This document shows positions 22,562 through 32,107 of a stretch of 64,000 bases of DNA, in pieces (the stretch's first letter is position 1; each line of letters starts with the position of its first letter). Source of the stretch: Orobanche coerulescens. Lineage: Eukaryota; Streptophyta; Magnoliopsida; Lamiales; Orobanchaceae. Position numbers and translations under genes: made by a program. The notes under the pieces are model-generated. The model had not been told where the DNA came from. It did no database searches and saw only the letters and a program-made list of their open reading frames with translations. Location: positions 75,812,096 to 75,876,095 of the forward strand of contig CM065802.1 in assembly GCA_033398695.1 (NCBI GenBank), in the 5' to 3' direction.

Positions 22562-24769
22562 GCATTCTGCCATGACCGTGTACACGACAGCATAGACAAA
22601 AACATTGAATAGCCACCATCCATGTACACACAACAGCATAGACAATTACCTTATAGCGGCAACGGCATGACGACATGGAATCTGATCCAAATCAAACTCA
22701 CGACAACAGCATGTCCATGTTCGAAGGTCGACCTCATAAGAAACTTTGTTTTCTTCGACTTTATAAACAAGTGGGGTGGTAGCTCGAACGGTAAGAGCCA
22801 TACTGGCTTGCACAGAGTTAGAAAGCTTTTCAAAAGTGGGCATTGTCAACTCATGGTCTCTTGACGTAGCTTCTCCCCGCTTCTCATCAAACCAATTCTC
22901 TAAAATTAGGCGAAATATCTCAAGTAACGAGCAAACAGGTAAACGCCTCGCCCACAACATACGATTATTAAAGCATTCAACAGCATTGGATGTCAAGAAG
23001 TTATAGCGTCGTACCGGACACTTCGACCTAGCCCACCTCTCTGGCCCAATTTCAGAAAGACGCCTGTGCGCCCCATTAGGGCTTTCAATATGTAGTTTTG
23101 AAAAGTAGTTTTCAAAAACTTCTTCTCGATGCGTGTAGGCAGCAGTTCTAAAGAGTCCTATAGCATGCGCACCGTAGGAGGTCATATTTTTTGCAAGATG
23201 GTGATAGCAAAACCCGTGGAATGCATTCGGATAGACGGCTCGAACAGCATTCTGAATGCTCTTATGTTGGTCACTCACAATCAGTAAATCTTCCATCGGA
23301 TTGTAGCATCTGCGCAGGTTATACAGAAAATAAGTCCATGACTCGTCGTTCTCTATCGGACCGAGACCAACAGCAAGAGGAAATACTTGCTCGTTCCCGT
23401 CAAATGTGACAGCCGCAAATAGAGTTCCTTTATTCCTTCCCTTCAGGTGGGTCCCATCAACTATAATCACCGGTCGAAGGCACGTATCAAATGCCCTAAT
23501 ACTCTGTCCGAGTGCAACGAACATGTGACGAAATACTCCCTCACGAGTCGTCTGCAAATCATAAATTGTCCCTGGATTACGCTGTTTTAACAAATACAGA
23601 TAAGATGGGAGCCTCTGATACGACTCATCAAAGCCGCCATATGTATTCTCTATCGCTATATTCCTCGTCCGGAGAGCAAAACTGTATAGCATGTCAATGC
23701 CGTACTCCCTACACATCTCTGCAATCATCTCCTTTGGCCTCAAAGTGACCCCCTCACCGGTCAATCTTTTAGCAAAATAATGGGCGGCAACGTCAGAAGT
23801 GACCGATCGTGCGGCAGCACGGTTCAAATCAGGGTGACAGCTGTGCTCCAATGTCAACTTAGTAATTCTCCAAATAGTTGCACCCTCAATAGCACACAAC
23901 CTAAACTGACAATTTTTTCGCCCACTTTTACAGACAAACACTATACGTTTATCGGCGGAACGATCAGTGATACACTGTAGCATGTTTTCCAAATGATACA
24001 TTCCTACAGTTATCCTCAACTCTGTCTTCGAACGAAAGGTGGACCCCACCTCTAGCTGACCGGTAATCGGTGGAGGCTGCTCGACCCAACCCAAAGTCCC
24101 GGCACTACCGGGGTCCGGAAATGGAATGATCCAGTTACGCATTGATTGTAGATGCTCATGCTCGCTCGCAGATTGATGGTCGGATGAGAAGTTCCGACGA
24201 CTCATAATCCTATCCATTTGGGCCGGCGAACCCAAGCAAGAAATTCCGCAGATAGTGACTCAAGCAAGTCTTTACAACAATCTTCATCTTCGGATGTATG
24301 CACCTCCTCATCTTCCTCGTCTTCCTCATCTTCCTCGTATTGATACTCTTTGGAAGGCATGTCATAATTTATGTTGCCGGGCTCTACTCTCGAGCTGCTA
24401 CATCCCATATTAACCTCAGGAGTGGAGGAGCTGTTGTTCTCAACATAGACCTCAGGATCCTCCTTGTATTCTACTAGTAATCGAAGTATCTCGGTATCGC
24501 CCCGTAATAGGACTTTTACTTTGTTTCCTTTGGCCATGTGTGTCAAGTACCATAATTTGTAATCGGACTCATTTGGACCACCCAAACCCTCTCTGATAAC
24601 CCCCACGAGGTTTGCACGACTAACTTTGCTCGTGTCGATATAGACAAAAAAGGAGTCCCCGTCTACATATGTCGATCGCTCCCAATGACCACCGTGATGT
24701 ATCAAAATACGCTGCCACGACATCTGGTTACAAAAAGATGAATAACTATTCAGAAAATGAGCGAACAAT

Positions 24770-25010
24770 ATTATAAAACGGTCTGCCTTGGACACGACCG
24801 ATGCACACGGTCGTATACTACCGTGTGCAGTGATCGTGTGCAAGTTTCTGTCCATGAACACGATCGCTGCACACGATTGTAGACGATCGTGTTAAACGAT
24901 CGTGTACACGTTAGTGTTGCGCACGATGTTAAGGTCGTTGCGCACGATCGTTGCACAAGATCGTTGCACACGGTGGCTTCCCATCGTGTGCAGCGATCGT
25001 GTCCGTAAGA
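24770..25010. repeat. CACGATCGTG palindrome array, right cluster
   Basis: Motifs ACACGATCGC, CACGATCGTT, CGCACGATCGTTGCAC and others. On the minus strand it lies directly upstream of the transposase leader intron acceptor and start codon (24723) and ends GTCCAAGGCAGA (24793-24782), mirroring GTGCAAGGCAGA at the end of the left cluster. 25011-25342 is AT-rich with nothing recognised. Confidence 0.85.
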
Positions 25011-25342
25011 ACAGATCTGGAATTTTTTTTCATCGTTCAAATAATGATGCATACCTTCTTTATGAACTCAGAAGCACGACAAATGAAGTCCTATTTCAAC
25101 GTCAACTTTTATTTTCGAACAATCTTGTGATTTCTATAAGATTTTTTGAGAGACCCTTTGTCAAAAATAAAATGGTTGTGTTGTTTTGATGTATATGTTT
25201 GTAGTTAAATTTTGGTTGTTGGACATTAATATCGATCGGAGGAGGAAAGTAAAAAAGAAAAAAGAGAAGAAAAGTAGCTTAAATTAAATAAATAAAAAAA
25301 AAGTGAGAAGTCAACAATACAACAAAAAGAGAGGACATTTTA

Positions 25343-25448
25343 GTCTTTTTAATCAAAATGGTACCAAAAACTTATAGTTTTATGAATGAGGATATAGAAC
25401 TTATCAATTTTATGCTTTGGTATTAAAAAATTGATTCCCACAATATTT
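25343..25448 (-). repeat. MULE right terminal inverted repeat
   Basis: Inverted match to 7517-7620 (see left TIR). Outer end CACAATATTT. Confidence 0.75.
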
Positions 25449-25746
25449 AATAGGAATTAATAAAATCCATACCTAAAAAAATATGAGCACATTTATAAGG
25501 GGCAAATCGAATATAAATAAAATTTTATTTTCGTATCTAAATATTCATAGTTGGTCTTACTTTATTCGTGTTTTCAAAACGATCATTTTGATAGGAGGAT
25601 CAATCAAACCCAGCATCGAACTAACAAAGTATATTCATATAAATTAATTATATAATTTACTCTTTTAACTAATCTAAGAGAAATCACCCTGTCCAATCAT
25701 AGGAAAAAGTTGATCAAAATAATATGACAAAACCAAAATTAATGAT

Positions 25747-25797
25747 CGCCCACCGTGGGCTAAGAGCCTTGCGCTCTACCAACTGAGCTAGACGGGC
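25747..25797 (-). pseudogene. tRNA-Lys(CTT) with internal deletion
   Basis: The minus strand reads GCCCGTCTAGCTCAGTTGG through the D arm and the anticodon stem-loop (GGCTCTTA, anticodon CTT), then jumps to the acceptor 3' strand CCCACGGTGGGCG. It is 51 bases against about 73 for the plant gene, so about 22 bases (3' anticodon stem, variable loop, most of the T arm with box B) are missing. Box A (TAGCTCAGTTGG) is intact. Not a functional tRNA. Flanks 25449-25746 and 25798-26261 show only AT-rich sequence. Confidence 0.85.
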
Positions 25798-26261
25798 TTT
25801 TTTAATAAAAATGAAGTAAGTTTCTATTGCAAAATTTTGGTAGTGCTTCGAAATATTCCTTTAAAAGGATGGTATTATGTACACCTTTTTAACTCTTTTT
25901 GATACAATATTTTTCTAATTTGAAAAAAAAAATGTCGTGGTCTTGTAGAGTTTTAAGACCATCTTAGTTACTGGATAAACAAAGAACAATACATCTAATT
26001 ATTTACATAGATATAAAAGACCCTTTAAAAAAATTAGAGGACTTGAGTTTTATCAAATGGATATGAGTAATCATAATATAATAAAGTTAGGAAAATTAAA
26101 TTAGATCCCTCGTATCATTTCAGCTGGATAAAAAAGATTGGCGATAAAGGAAAACAAATGATGAGGAATAAAAAAATAATTTAAAGTGGCATTATCCACA
26201 AATTATATATGGGAGGAACAAGTCCAGATGAGCATCCCAAAGAGAACCTGGCGACCCAACA

Positions 26262-26830
26262 TATGGCTGTGATTCTTACCCGAAAAACCAAATTTTAATA
26301 AGAACGAACCGAAAAATTCGGTTTCAGTTCTGGTTTTTTTTATTATTAATCGGTTTCGGTTCTTAATTCGGTTCCTTTTTAGTAATTCGGTTCTGGTTCC
26401 GGTTCCTATTTTATGATGTTAGAAAAAACCGGTTTGAAACCGGTTCTATATATATTTTATATATATAATAATAAAAATAATATTATATATAATTTTTTAC
26501 ATAATATATGTATTAAATAAAGCAAATTAAATGTATTTTGTTCAAAATATTACACATTAAATTCGATTTCTATTTAAAGTTCGTTTTTTTTACAAAATTC
26601 GGTTTTTTTGCACAATTCGGTTCCTAAAAGAACCGAGAAACCCGGTTTTTACACATTAAATTCGGTTCCGATTCCTAATTTGGTTCCTAAAGAAAAAACC
26701 GGTTTTTTCGGTTTCGGTTCCTAATTCAGTTCCTGAAAAAAATAGTCAAAAACCGAACGAATTTATGTATTTAAAAACCGGTTCCGATTCTTTAATTTTT
26801 TTATCAAGAATCGAACCGGTCTCAGCCCTA
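26262..26830. mobile_element. hAT-type MITE, CGGTTC-rich
   Basis: Ends TATGGCTG and CAGCCCTA form a slightly decayed hAT inverted repeat. They are flanked by ACCCAACA (26254-26261) and ACCCAACC (26831-26838), an 8-bp TSD with one change. The interior repeats CGGTTC, AACCGG and GGTTTT blocks in both orientations around an AT-rich centre. Confidence 0.75.
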
Positions 26831-26838
26831 ACCCAACC

Positions 26839-27345
26839 TATTACTTCTTCCGGAGCACTCTCTTAACTTAACTATCTACTACGGAATATTATCTAGAGCT
26901 TACGATATTGGACTTTTCTATTTTCCTTACTTGAGATGCTTCTAGTGTGCTTAAGTGCTTTTGAACAGAATCTCATGGAAGAGATCTTACACATTCTAGC
27001 CTTATTTTCTCAGGATAAATGTTGCTTTCAATAATTATTAATCAAAAGCATCTCAGGGTAAAAGCTCGGAAAGAACGGGCTCGATTATTGATAGAATGAA
27101 TAGATCTGACATTTCTTGTTGAAATCTCCCTTATTGATAGAGTTAACAGAGCTGACATCTCTTGTTGAGATCTCCCGTTAGAACTGTCCATACCCGGTTC
27201 ATCTTTCAGAACCCTATCACATCCAAGCGTGCTGTCTTTGACTATACGAGTGGCGCAGTTGTCCGGAAGGGAATATGGGTGGACCTCCGGGTCGAGAGCA
27301 GGCAGATGCTCCTAGAACAGACCAAGCATTTGCTCCTTGGAATTA
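26839..27345. other. Spacer with a duplicated hairpin unit
   Basis: No coding signal. Two copies of a ~46-bp unit at about 27083-27174 each hold a hairpin with loop TTGTT: ATTTC/GAAAT at 27111-27125 and ATCTC/GAGAT at 27157-27171. Confidence 0.5.
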
Positions 27346-27381
27346 CTATATATATAATAGGGCGTCATTAAACGACGCCCT
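27346..27381 (+). promoter_or_regulatory. Candidate promoter of the Helitron gene
   Basis: CTATATATATAATAG (27347-27361) is a good TATA box. It is followed by an inverted repeat GGGCGTC-ATTAAAC-GACGCCC (27361-27381). About 570 bp upstream of the first likely ATG, with a T/C-rich leader between. Confidence 0.4.
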
Positions 27382-27662
27382 TTATGTCATTTCCTTCCCT
27401 TTTTTTCCTTCCTCCGGTTTGGCGGTTTATTGTGGTATCGTTTTTTTCCTTCTTTTTCCGCGGTCATACTTATCTTCCTCGCTTTTTTTCTTTTCTGATT
27501 TCTTCTCCTCACGCCACGTTGCTTCGTCTTCGTGAATCGACACTGCCATTAGGTTGCTCCTTCGATCGAATTGGAGGCCGGGGAAAGGTTGCATAGACAG
27601 GCGCCGTTGTGTTCTCTTGAGAATTGTCAATCGGGGTTGTTTCCGATCACGTCGATTCCCGA

Positions 27663-27766
27663 CTGAGGTTTCTTTAACTGAGTTAATCTTCCTATACTGC
27701 TGTGACGAAGGTGGAGTTGGTCAGGAAGTGAGGTTTCTTTAACTGAGTTAATCTTCCTATACTACT
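27663..27766 (+). repeat. Direct repeat in the Helitron leader
   Basis: GAGGTTTCTTTAACTGAG plus TTAATCTTCCTATACT occurs twice, 66 bases apart. Confidence 0.85.
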
Positions 27767-29246
27767 TTGTGTTTCTGGAAATTGTTGTCTGCTTCTTTAT
27801 TTGTTATTTGGTTGGCTTTTGATGCTTGCTTATTTTGATATTTAGATGATTGTTCTATTATTTTTCTTCTTCATCTGACCGCGGCTTCGGCTGCTCTCCA
27901 TTTTTATGATCATTTAAATAATACTTTGTTGTGTCAGAGTGCGACGAACATGATCAGTTTTGTTAATTGTAATGATAATCAATGTGTTAATGAAAGTGGT
28001 CAGCACGAAATTTTTTGGAATGGCCGGTATGTTGGTGCTGTCACTGATGTTGGATCACCTTCTCTTCATAATCATCGCCGTGCTGATGTGGCTCCTCATA
28101 TGTCGCCCGTGTTTTCTACAGCCATGAGTGGTCTTCCGAATTATGATAATGGTCAACGAGTTGGTGTTTCCATGGATATGGATGTTTCGATTCCTTATGT
28201 TCAGACCTTACCTCAGCTGGCTACTGCTACGAGATCATCCACTGGCATAACTATTACCGAGGCATGTTCGGCGTACAGTGTTCGAGATACCTGTTCTCAG
28301 GGATTCTCGGAATATGACGATGCACTTGGCAAAGGAAAAAGGAAAATATATGAGATACCATTCGATGGTTCCTATGGTAATCTTTGTTTTCTGTTTATAC
28401 GTTGTTTTCTATCTGTGATTTCGGCTTTCACACTCTTTGTGCCTGTTTTCTTTTCTGCAGAGTTACAACTTATCAAAGGAAATATGTGTCAGACTTCCTC
28501 TGTTTCCGGGTCCGATGTTCGTGGCGGTTCACTTTCGTCCGCTTACGGTGCGCCTGCAGGTGATGTTGCGCCTCCAGATTCGGGTTCTTTTATTCGTATT
28601 GTCAATCACGTTTACTTGGTTTATGTTTACGCTTGGATTGTTTATGTTACTGGTCTGCCGTTGTGAGCTGTTTAACTTGCCTCACGCTCATGTTTTTTCC
28701 TTCGGTAGAAACGCCTAACGATTTTGCGTATTTCTCTACGTCGACTACTGCTCATGTTGGTACATCACTTACACGCGGATGTATGCACTTTCTTTCTTTG
28801 TAATCAGTGTCTTCTTCTTTTTTCTTCATTGTTCATGGCTTACCTTATACTGCTATTTTCGCAGGCCAACCATACGTTTCTGAGCCGGTGTCTCTCACTT
28901 CTGCTGTCATCTTGCAGCGGCCTATCCTGACACATAATTTGTCTGCTCCGTCGAACGGTGGATCGGCGGCTTCTGCAGATCCATCCTCATCTACGTCAGC
29001 AACTCAGCGTAATGGACTTTTTTTTCCGATTTGCATATGTAATACCCAGTTGTGAATTCATTTATTATCATTCAGTAATTGTCACTTAGAATTTTTTTCA
29101 CTCAGTAATAATCATTCATCATTCATATTCAGTCAACTATGTTCACCATTCGGCGTATTTTGGGATCATCACTGTTTGAGATCGAGCCGAGATTATTGTC
29201 ATCATCATCATCATCATCATCATGTTTTAATTTTCAGTTTGAGAGG

Positions 29247-29697
29247 TAGCGCACGCTACACATTCTGGTTAGCGCGCGCTAATGGGGTGCAGGTAACGCA
29301 CGCTATGATTCAGTATTAGCGCATGCTAGCGCAAGTGAGGCAGACAGTCCAGAAGGTACTGGGCTGATTTGGGAAATTCGTAGCGCACGCTACGAGTGGT
29401 AAGTAGCATACGCTAACTGGGATGGTAACGCACGCTAAGTCACATTAGTAGCGCACGCTAACGCGTGCAAGGCAGAGGATAGTAGGTCCTGGGATTTCAG
29501 TTTTTGAATATCAGACATCAGTTAGCGCACGCTAACAATCTGGGATAGCGCACGCTATCGGTAAGGTGTTAGCGCACGCTACCAAGTCGTAGCGCATGCT
29601 AACGAGGCATTTCAGAGCTCACTAGACTGCCCAGTAAACCGCTAGCGCACGCTAAATATCAGGTCATAGCGTGCGCTAAGCTGGGACAGTATAAATA
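29247..29697 (+). promoter_or_regulatory. TAGCG-NN-CGCTA palindrome array plus TATA, 5' LTR of C
   Basis: Fourteen copies of TAGCGCACGCTA or close variants (TAGCGCGCGCTA, TAACGCACGCTA, TAGCGTGCGCTA), with flanking bases often also complementary, such as GTTAGCG..CGCTAAC, GATAGCG..CGCTATC and GTAGCG..CGCTAC. TATAAATA at 29690-29697 follows 10 bases after the last copy. Contains GTGCAAGGCAGA at 29465-29476. Confidence 0.9.
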
Positions 29698-30575
29698 AGA
29701 CATTTCAGTCCAACCTTCGTCATTTCTTCATTTCTCAACCATTTCGGATGAGCTTGGGCGATTCGGAAAGGTCTTTTCGAGCTGCAATCATCTAGCATCA
29801 TCTTCAAGCTCCTAAGTTGGATTAATCATCATCTAATCAGTTTCATCACTCCAAATCAAGGTAATGATTCTTGGATCTAGAATTTCGGATCTTGGGTGTT
29901 TTGCTTTCGATCTCTTCATGTTAAATCGATATTGTGTTGGAATATGTTAGATATGGATTATCTATTTTGGATACATGTATTTCTACGGATTCATTGGTGT
30001 AATTTTCGGAATTTGTGAATAATTGAGGAATTGTTCAAGAACCCTTACGGGTTGACTTTGGGTTTTTGGGGGTTTTCGACTAAATGTTGTTGAAATATCG
30101 ATTTAAGTATTCCTATTGGATTATTGATGATATTAATGAAGTTTTGTTGGATTGAATCATTCATTGGAAGTTGGTTTCGGATTTAATTGAGTTTTGGTTG
30201 TAAACAATTGGAGATTGTTTACAACGCGTTTGTTTTAATGCCCCAATGAGTTCGGGTATTGTTGTATCGACTTTTGAATTGGTTGTGATCATGCTTGATT
30301 CGTGTATTAAGAGATTTGTTGGTATTTGTGTTGTTCAAGGTTGTTCGAGCGGCCGATAATTTCATTAAGGACGTTGATCGTGGAATTACCTTCTCGCCTT
30401 TGGTTTGAGGCAAGTTTTATACTTGTACTAGTCAATGAGATTAATGTCATCATATATGTGTATGAATGTGTTGTATCATTCCGGGACTTAGTCTCTTCAT
30501 GAATTCATCGATATTAAGAGATCGTTTGATACGATACCTTTCGGAAACTATGCCAAATGTTTATTATTGTCCGTT

Positions 30576-31300
30576 AATGGCCGATTCAAGGCATTGTGAT
30601 ACTCGTTATTAATGTCATTGTCGATAGTCGGTTCGCGGTATCGATGTATCGATTTTTGTTAATATTGATGTCAATCTAAGACATCGTTCAGATCATCGTT
30701 ATTCATGTTGGGGTTGTCATTAAAACCGTATTGGTCGATTAAAGGCATTGGCGTATTCATTTCTCATCTTCGTCGTCGGTCACCGATTAAAGGTGCCGAT
30801 GCATCCTTCGTATCATTGTCATCGATTGGCCGTTCTCAGGCAAATCGAAATGTTCAATCATTCACCATATCATTGTTATCGATTGACCGTTCTAAGGCAA
30901 TCGAGGTATTTAATCATTCATCGTATCATTCGTAGCGATTGGCCATTCTAAGCCAATCGAAGCGCTTAATCATTCATGGAATCATCCGCTGCATCATTGT
31001 TATCGGTTGGCCATCCTAAGACAATCGTGGTGTTAAATGGGGACTGTCAAGGACGGTGTCTATCCGTGTGTTACTGTCATCGTGTTGGCCGACTCAAGGC
31101 AGCACATTATCATTCATTGTGATACGGCTTCGTGCCGTGGCTTCACCACCATTGTGATACGGCCGTGCGGTGGCCCGCCCTAATTGTGATACGGCTTCGT
31201 GCCGTGGCTTCGGCCCTAATTGTGATACGGCTTCGTGCCGTGGCTTCGGCCCTAATTGTGATACGGCTTCGTGCCGTGGCTTCGGCCCTAATCGATACAG
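30576..31300 (+). repeat. Hairpin ladder and 36-bp tandem repeat, 5' LTR of C
   Basis: About seven degenerate units of 60-70 bp, each with a hairpin of the type GATTGGCC..CTAAGCCAATC (best case GATTGGC/GCCAATC near 30935-30957). Then units TTGTGATACGGCTTCG plus TGCCGTGGCTTCGGCCCTAA, 36 bp, two degenerate and three clean. GGC-TTCG-GCC in each unit can fold as a TTCG-loop hairpin. Confidence 0.8.
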
Positions 31301-32107
31301 CTTCGGGCTGTTTTGGCTTCATGTGATTGTGATATTTTACAGCTTCGGCTGAGCGGCTCTCAAGCCTTTATTATTGTCCTGGTAATTTCATTGGAGCCTT
31401 CGGGCATTGTGATTCATAATTAATTCAGTCCTGGTTTGGTTCATGTCGTGTAATTCATTGTGGTATTCTGTGATTCTGATTCGCCGTTGGGCACTTATGT
31501 TCTAACCTGTCGAACAGGTATTAATAGTATGCCGTGGGCATAGTATTTCGCGAATGCTCGGTTCTTACCTTGGTTTGTGAGCATCTCGTATTATTATTAT
31601 CATTGTACCATTTCATTCTGCCTTTGGATGCATATCATGTTATACATGTATTTGATGTTCATTATCTGGATGACTGACCTCGTGGGGGCGGAACATGTTT
31701 TCATGTTTTAGGTGATTGCGAGGAGAGAGTTGAGACACAGGGGCATGACGATGGCGACGAGGCATTCGAGCGATACTAGTCCGAGTTGTTCATTGTCGGT
31801 CAGTCAGTTGGAGTGTACTCTGGGGTTGTCAGTTGTTGTCGTGTTGTATTACCCGAACAGATGTTCGTGGATGTTGTTGTATTTCATTTTTGGCCATGTA
31901 GGCCACTTTTGTCGTTGAAATTCCTTATCGGAATATTGTGTCGGATGTCATGGTAGGGACTATGATTTTCCCTTATTGTGTAATTTATTGTATTTTAGTC
32001 ATGTTCGCCTGGTGGATCTCCTGGCATGGGGTCCACGGCACTGTAATAACCCAATAGGATTTGAGGGTGTTACAGAAGATGGTATCAGAGCTTTTGGGTT
32101 GTGAGAT

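Larger units (their letters stand above)
13409..24723 (-). pseudogene. MuDR-type MULE transposase, split by LTR element A
   Basis: Leftward gene. The start ATG at 24723 directly follows a TTTTGTAACCAG acceptor, so a 5' leader intron is likely. The N-terminal part (24723 to about 24215) begins SWQRILIHHGGHWE and is acidic at its end. A one-base frame change near 24202-24235 leads to the main frame. The MULE core has Asp in VDGTHLKG (about 23456), Asp in SDQH (about 23270) and the CYHH motif. The SWIM zinc finger CCCREFDLDQIPCRH ends just before the intron. The intron 22649-22124 (AAG|GTAATT..TAACAG, 526 bp) holds a minisatellite. Exon 2 runs 22123-21896, is interrupted by element A, and resumes at 13625 in the same frame. 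It ends with two CX2CX4HX4C knuckles (CGRCKGTGHNRKSC, CSICHNNDHDIRGC) and a stop at 13409. Inactivated by the insertion and the frameshift. Confidence 0.9.
7517..25448. mobile_element. Ulp1-carrying Mutator-like element (MULE), with nested LTR element A
   Basis: Both ends carry matching inverted repeats: 7517-7620 on the + strand aligns to 25448-25343 on the minus strand, sharing AAATATTGTG, AAAGCATAAAA and CATTCATAAAACTATAAGTT. Inside, a DUF1985-Ulp1 gene runs rightward, a 100-codon gene runs rightward, and a MuDR-type transposase runs leftward. Without element A the unit is about 9.7 kb. I could not find a convincing 9-bp TSD outside the TIRs, so the outer limits are good to a few bases only. 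Ulp1 domains in MULEs are known from several plants. This copy is inactive: both large genes are broken. Confidence 0.8.
29038..32074 (+). repeat. 5' LTR of element C
   Basis: 3037 bp. A (TCA)n run near 29200-29222, TAGCG palindrome array (29247-29680), TATA (29690-29697), a ladder of hairpin repeats (about 30576-31110) and a 36-bp tandem repeat (about 31110-31300). Confidence 0.92.

Noticed and set aside
25747..25797. Functional tRNA-Lys gene
   Set aside because: T arm and box B are missing.
27361..27381. Helitron 3' terminal hairpin
   Set aside because: No CTRR follows and it lies upstream of the Rep gene; more likely promoter or leader structure.
31110..31300. CRISPR-like array
   Set aside because: Head-to-tail repeats without spacers in plant LTR DNA; the same holds for the 93-bp and 22-bp repeats.
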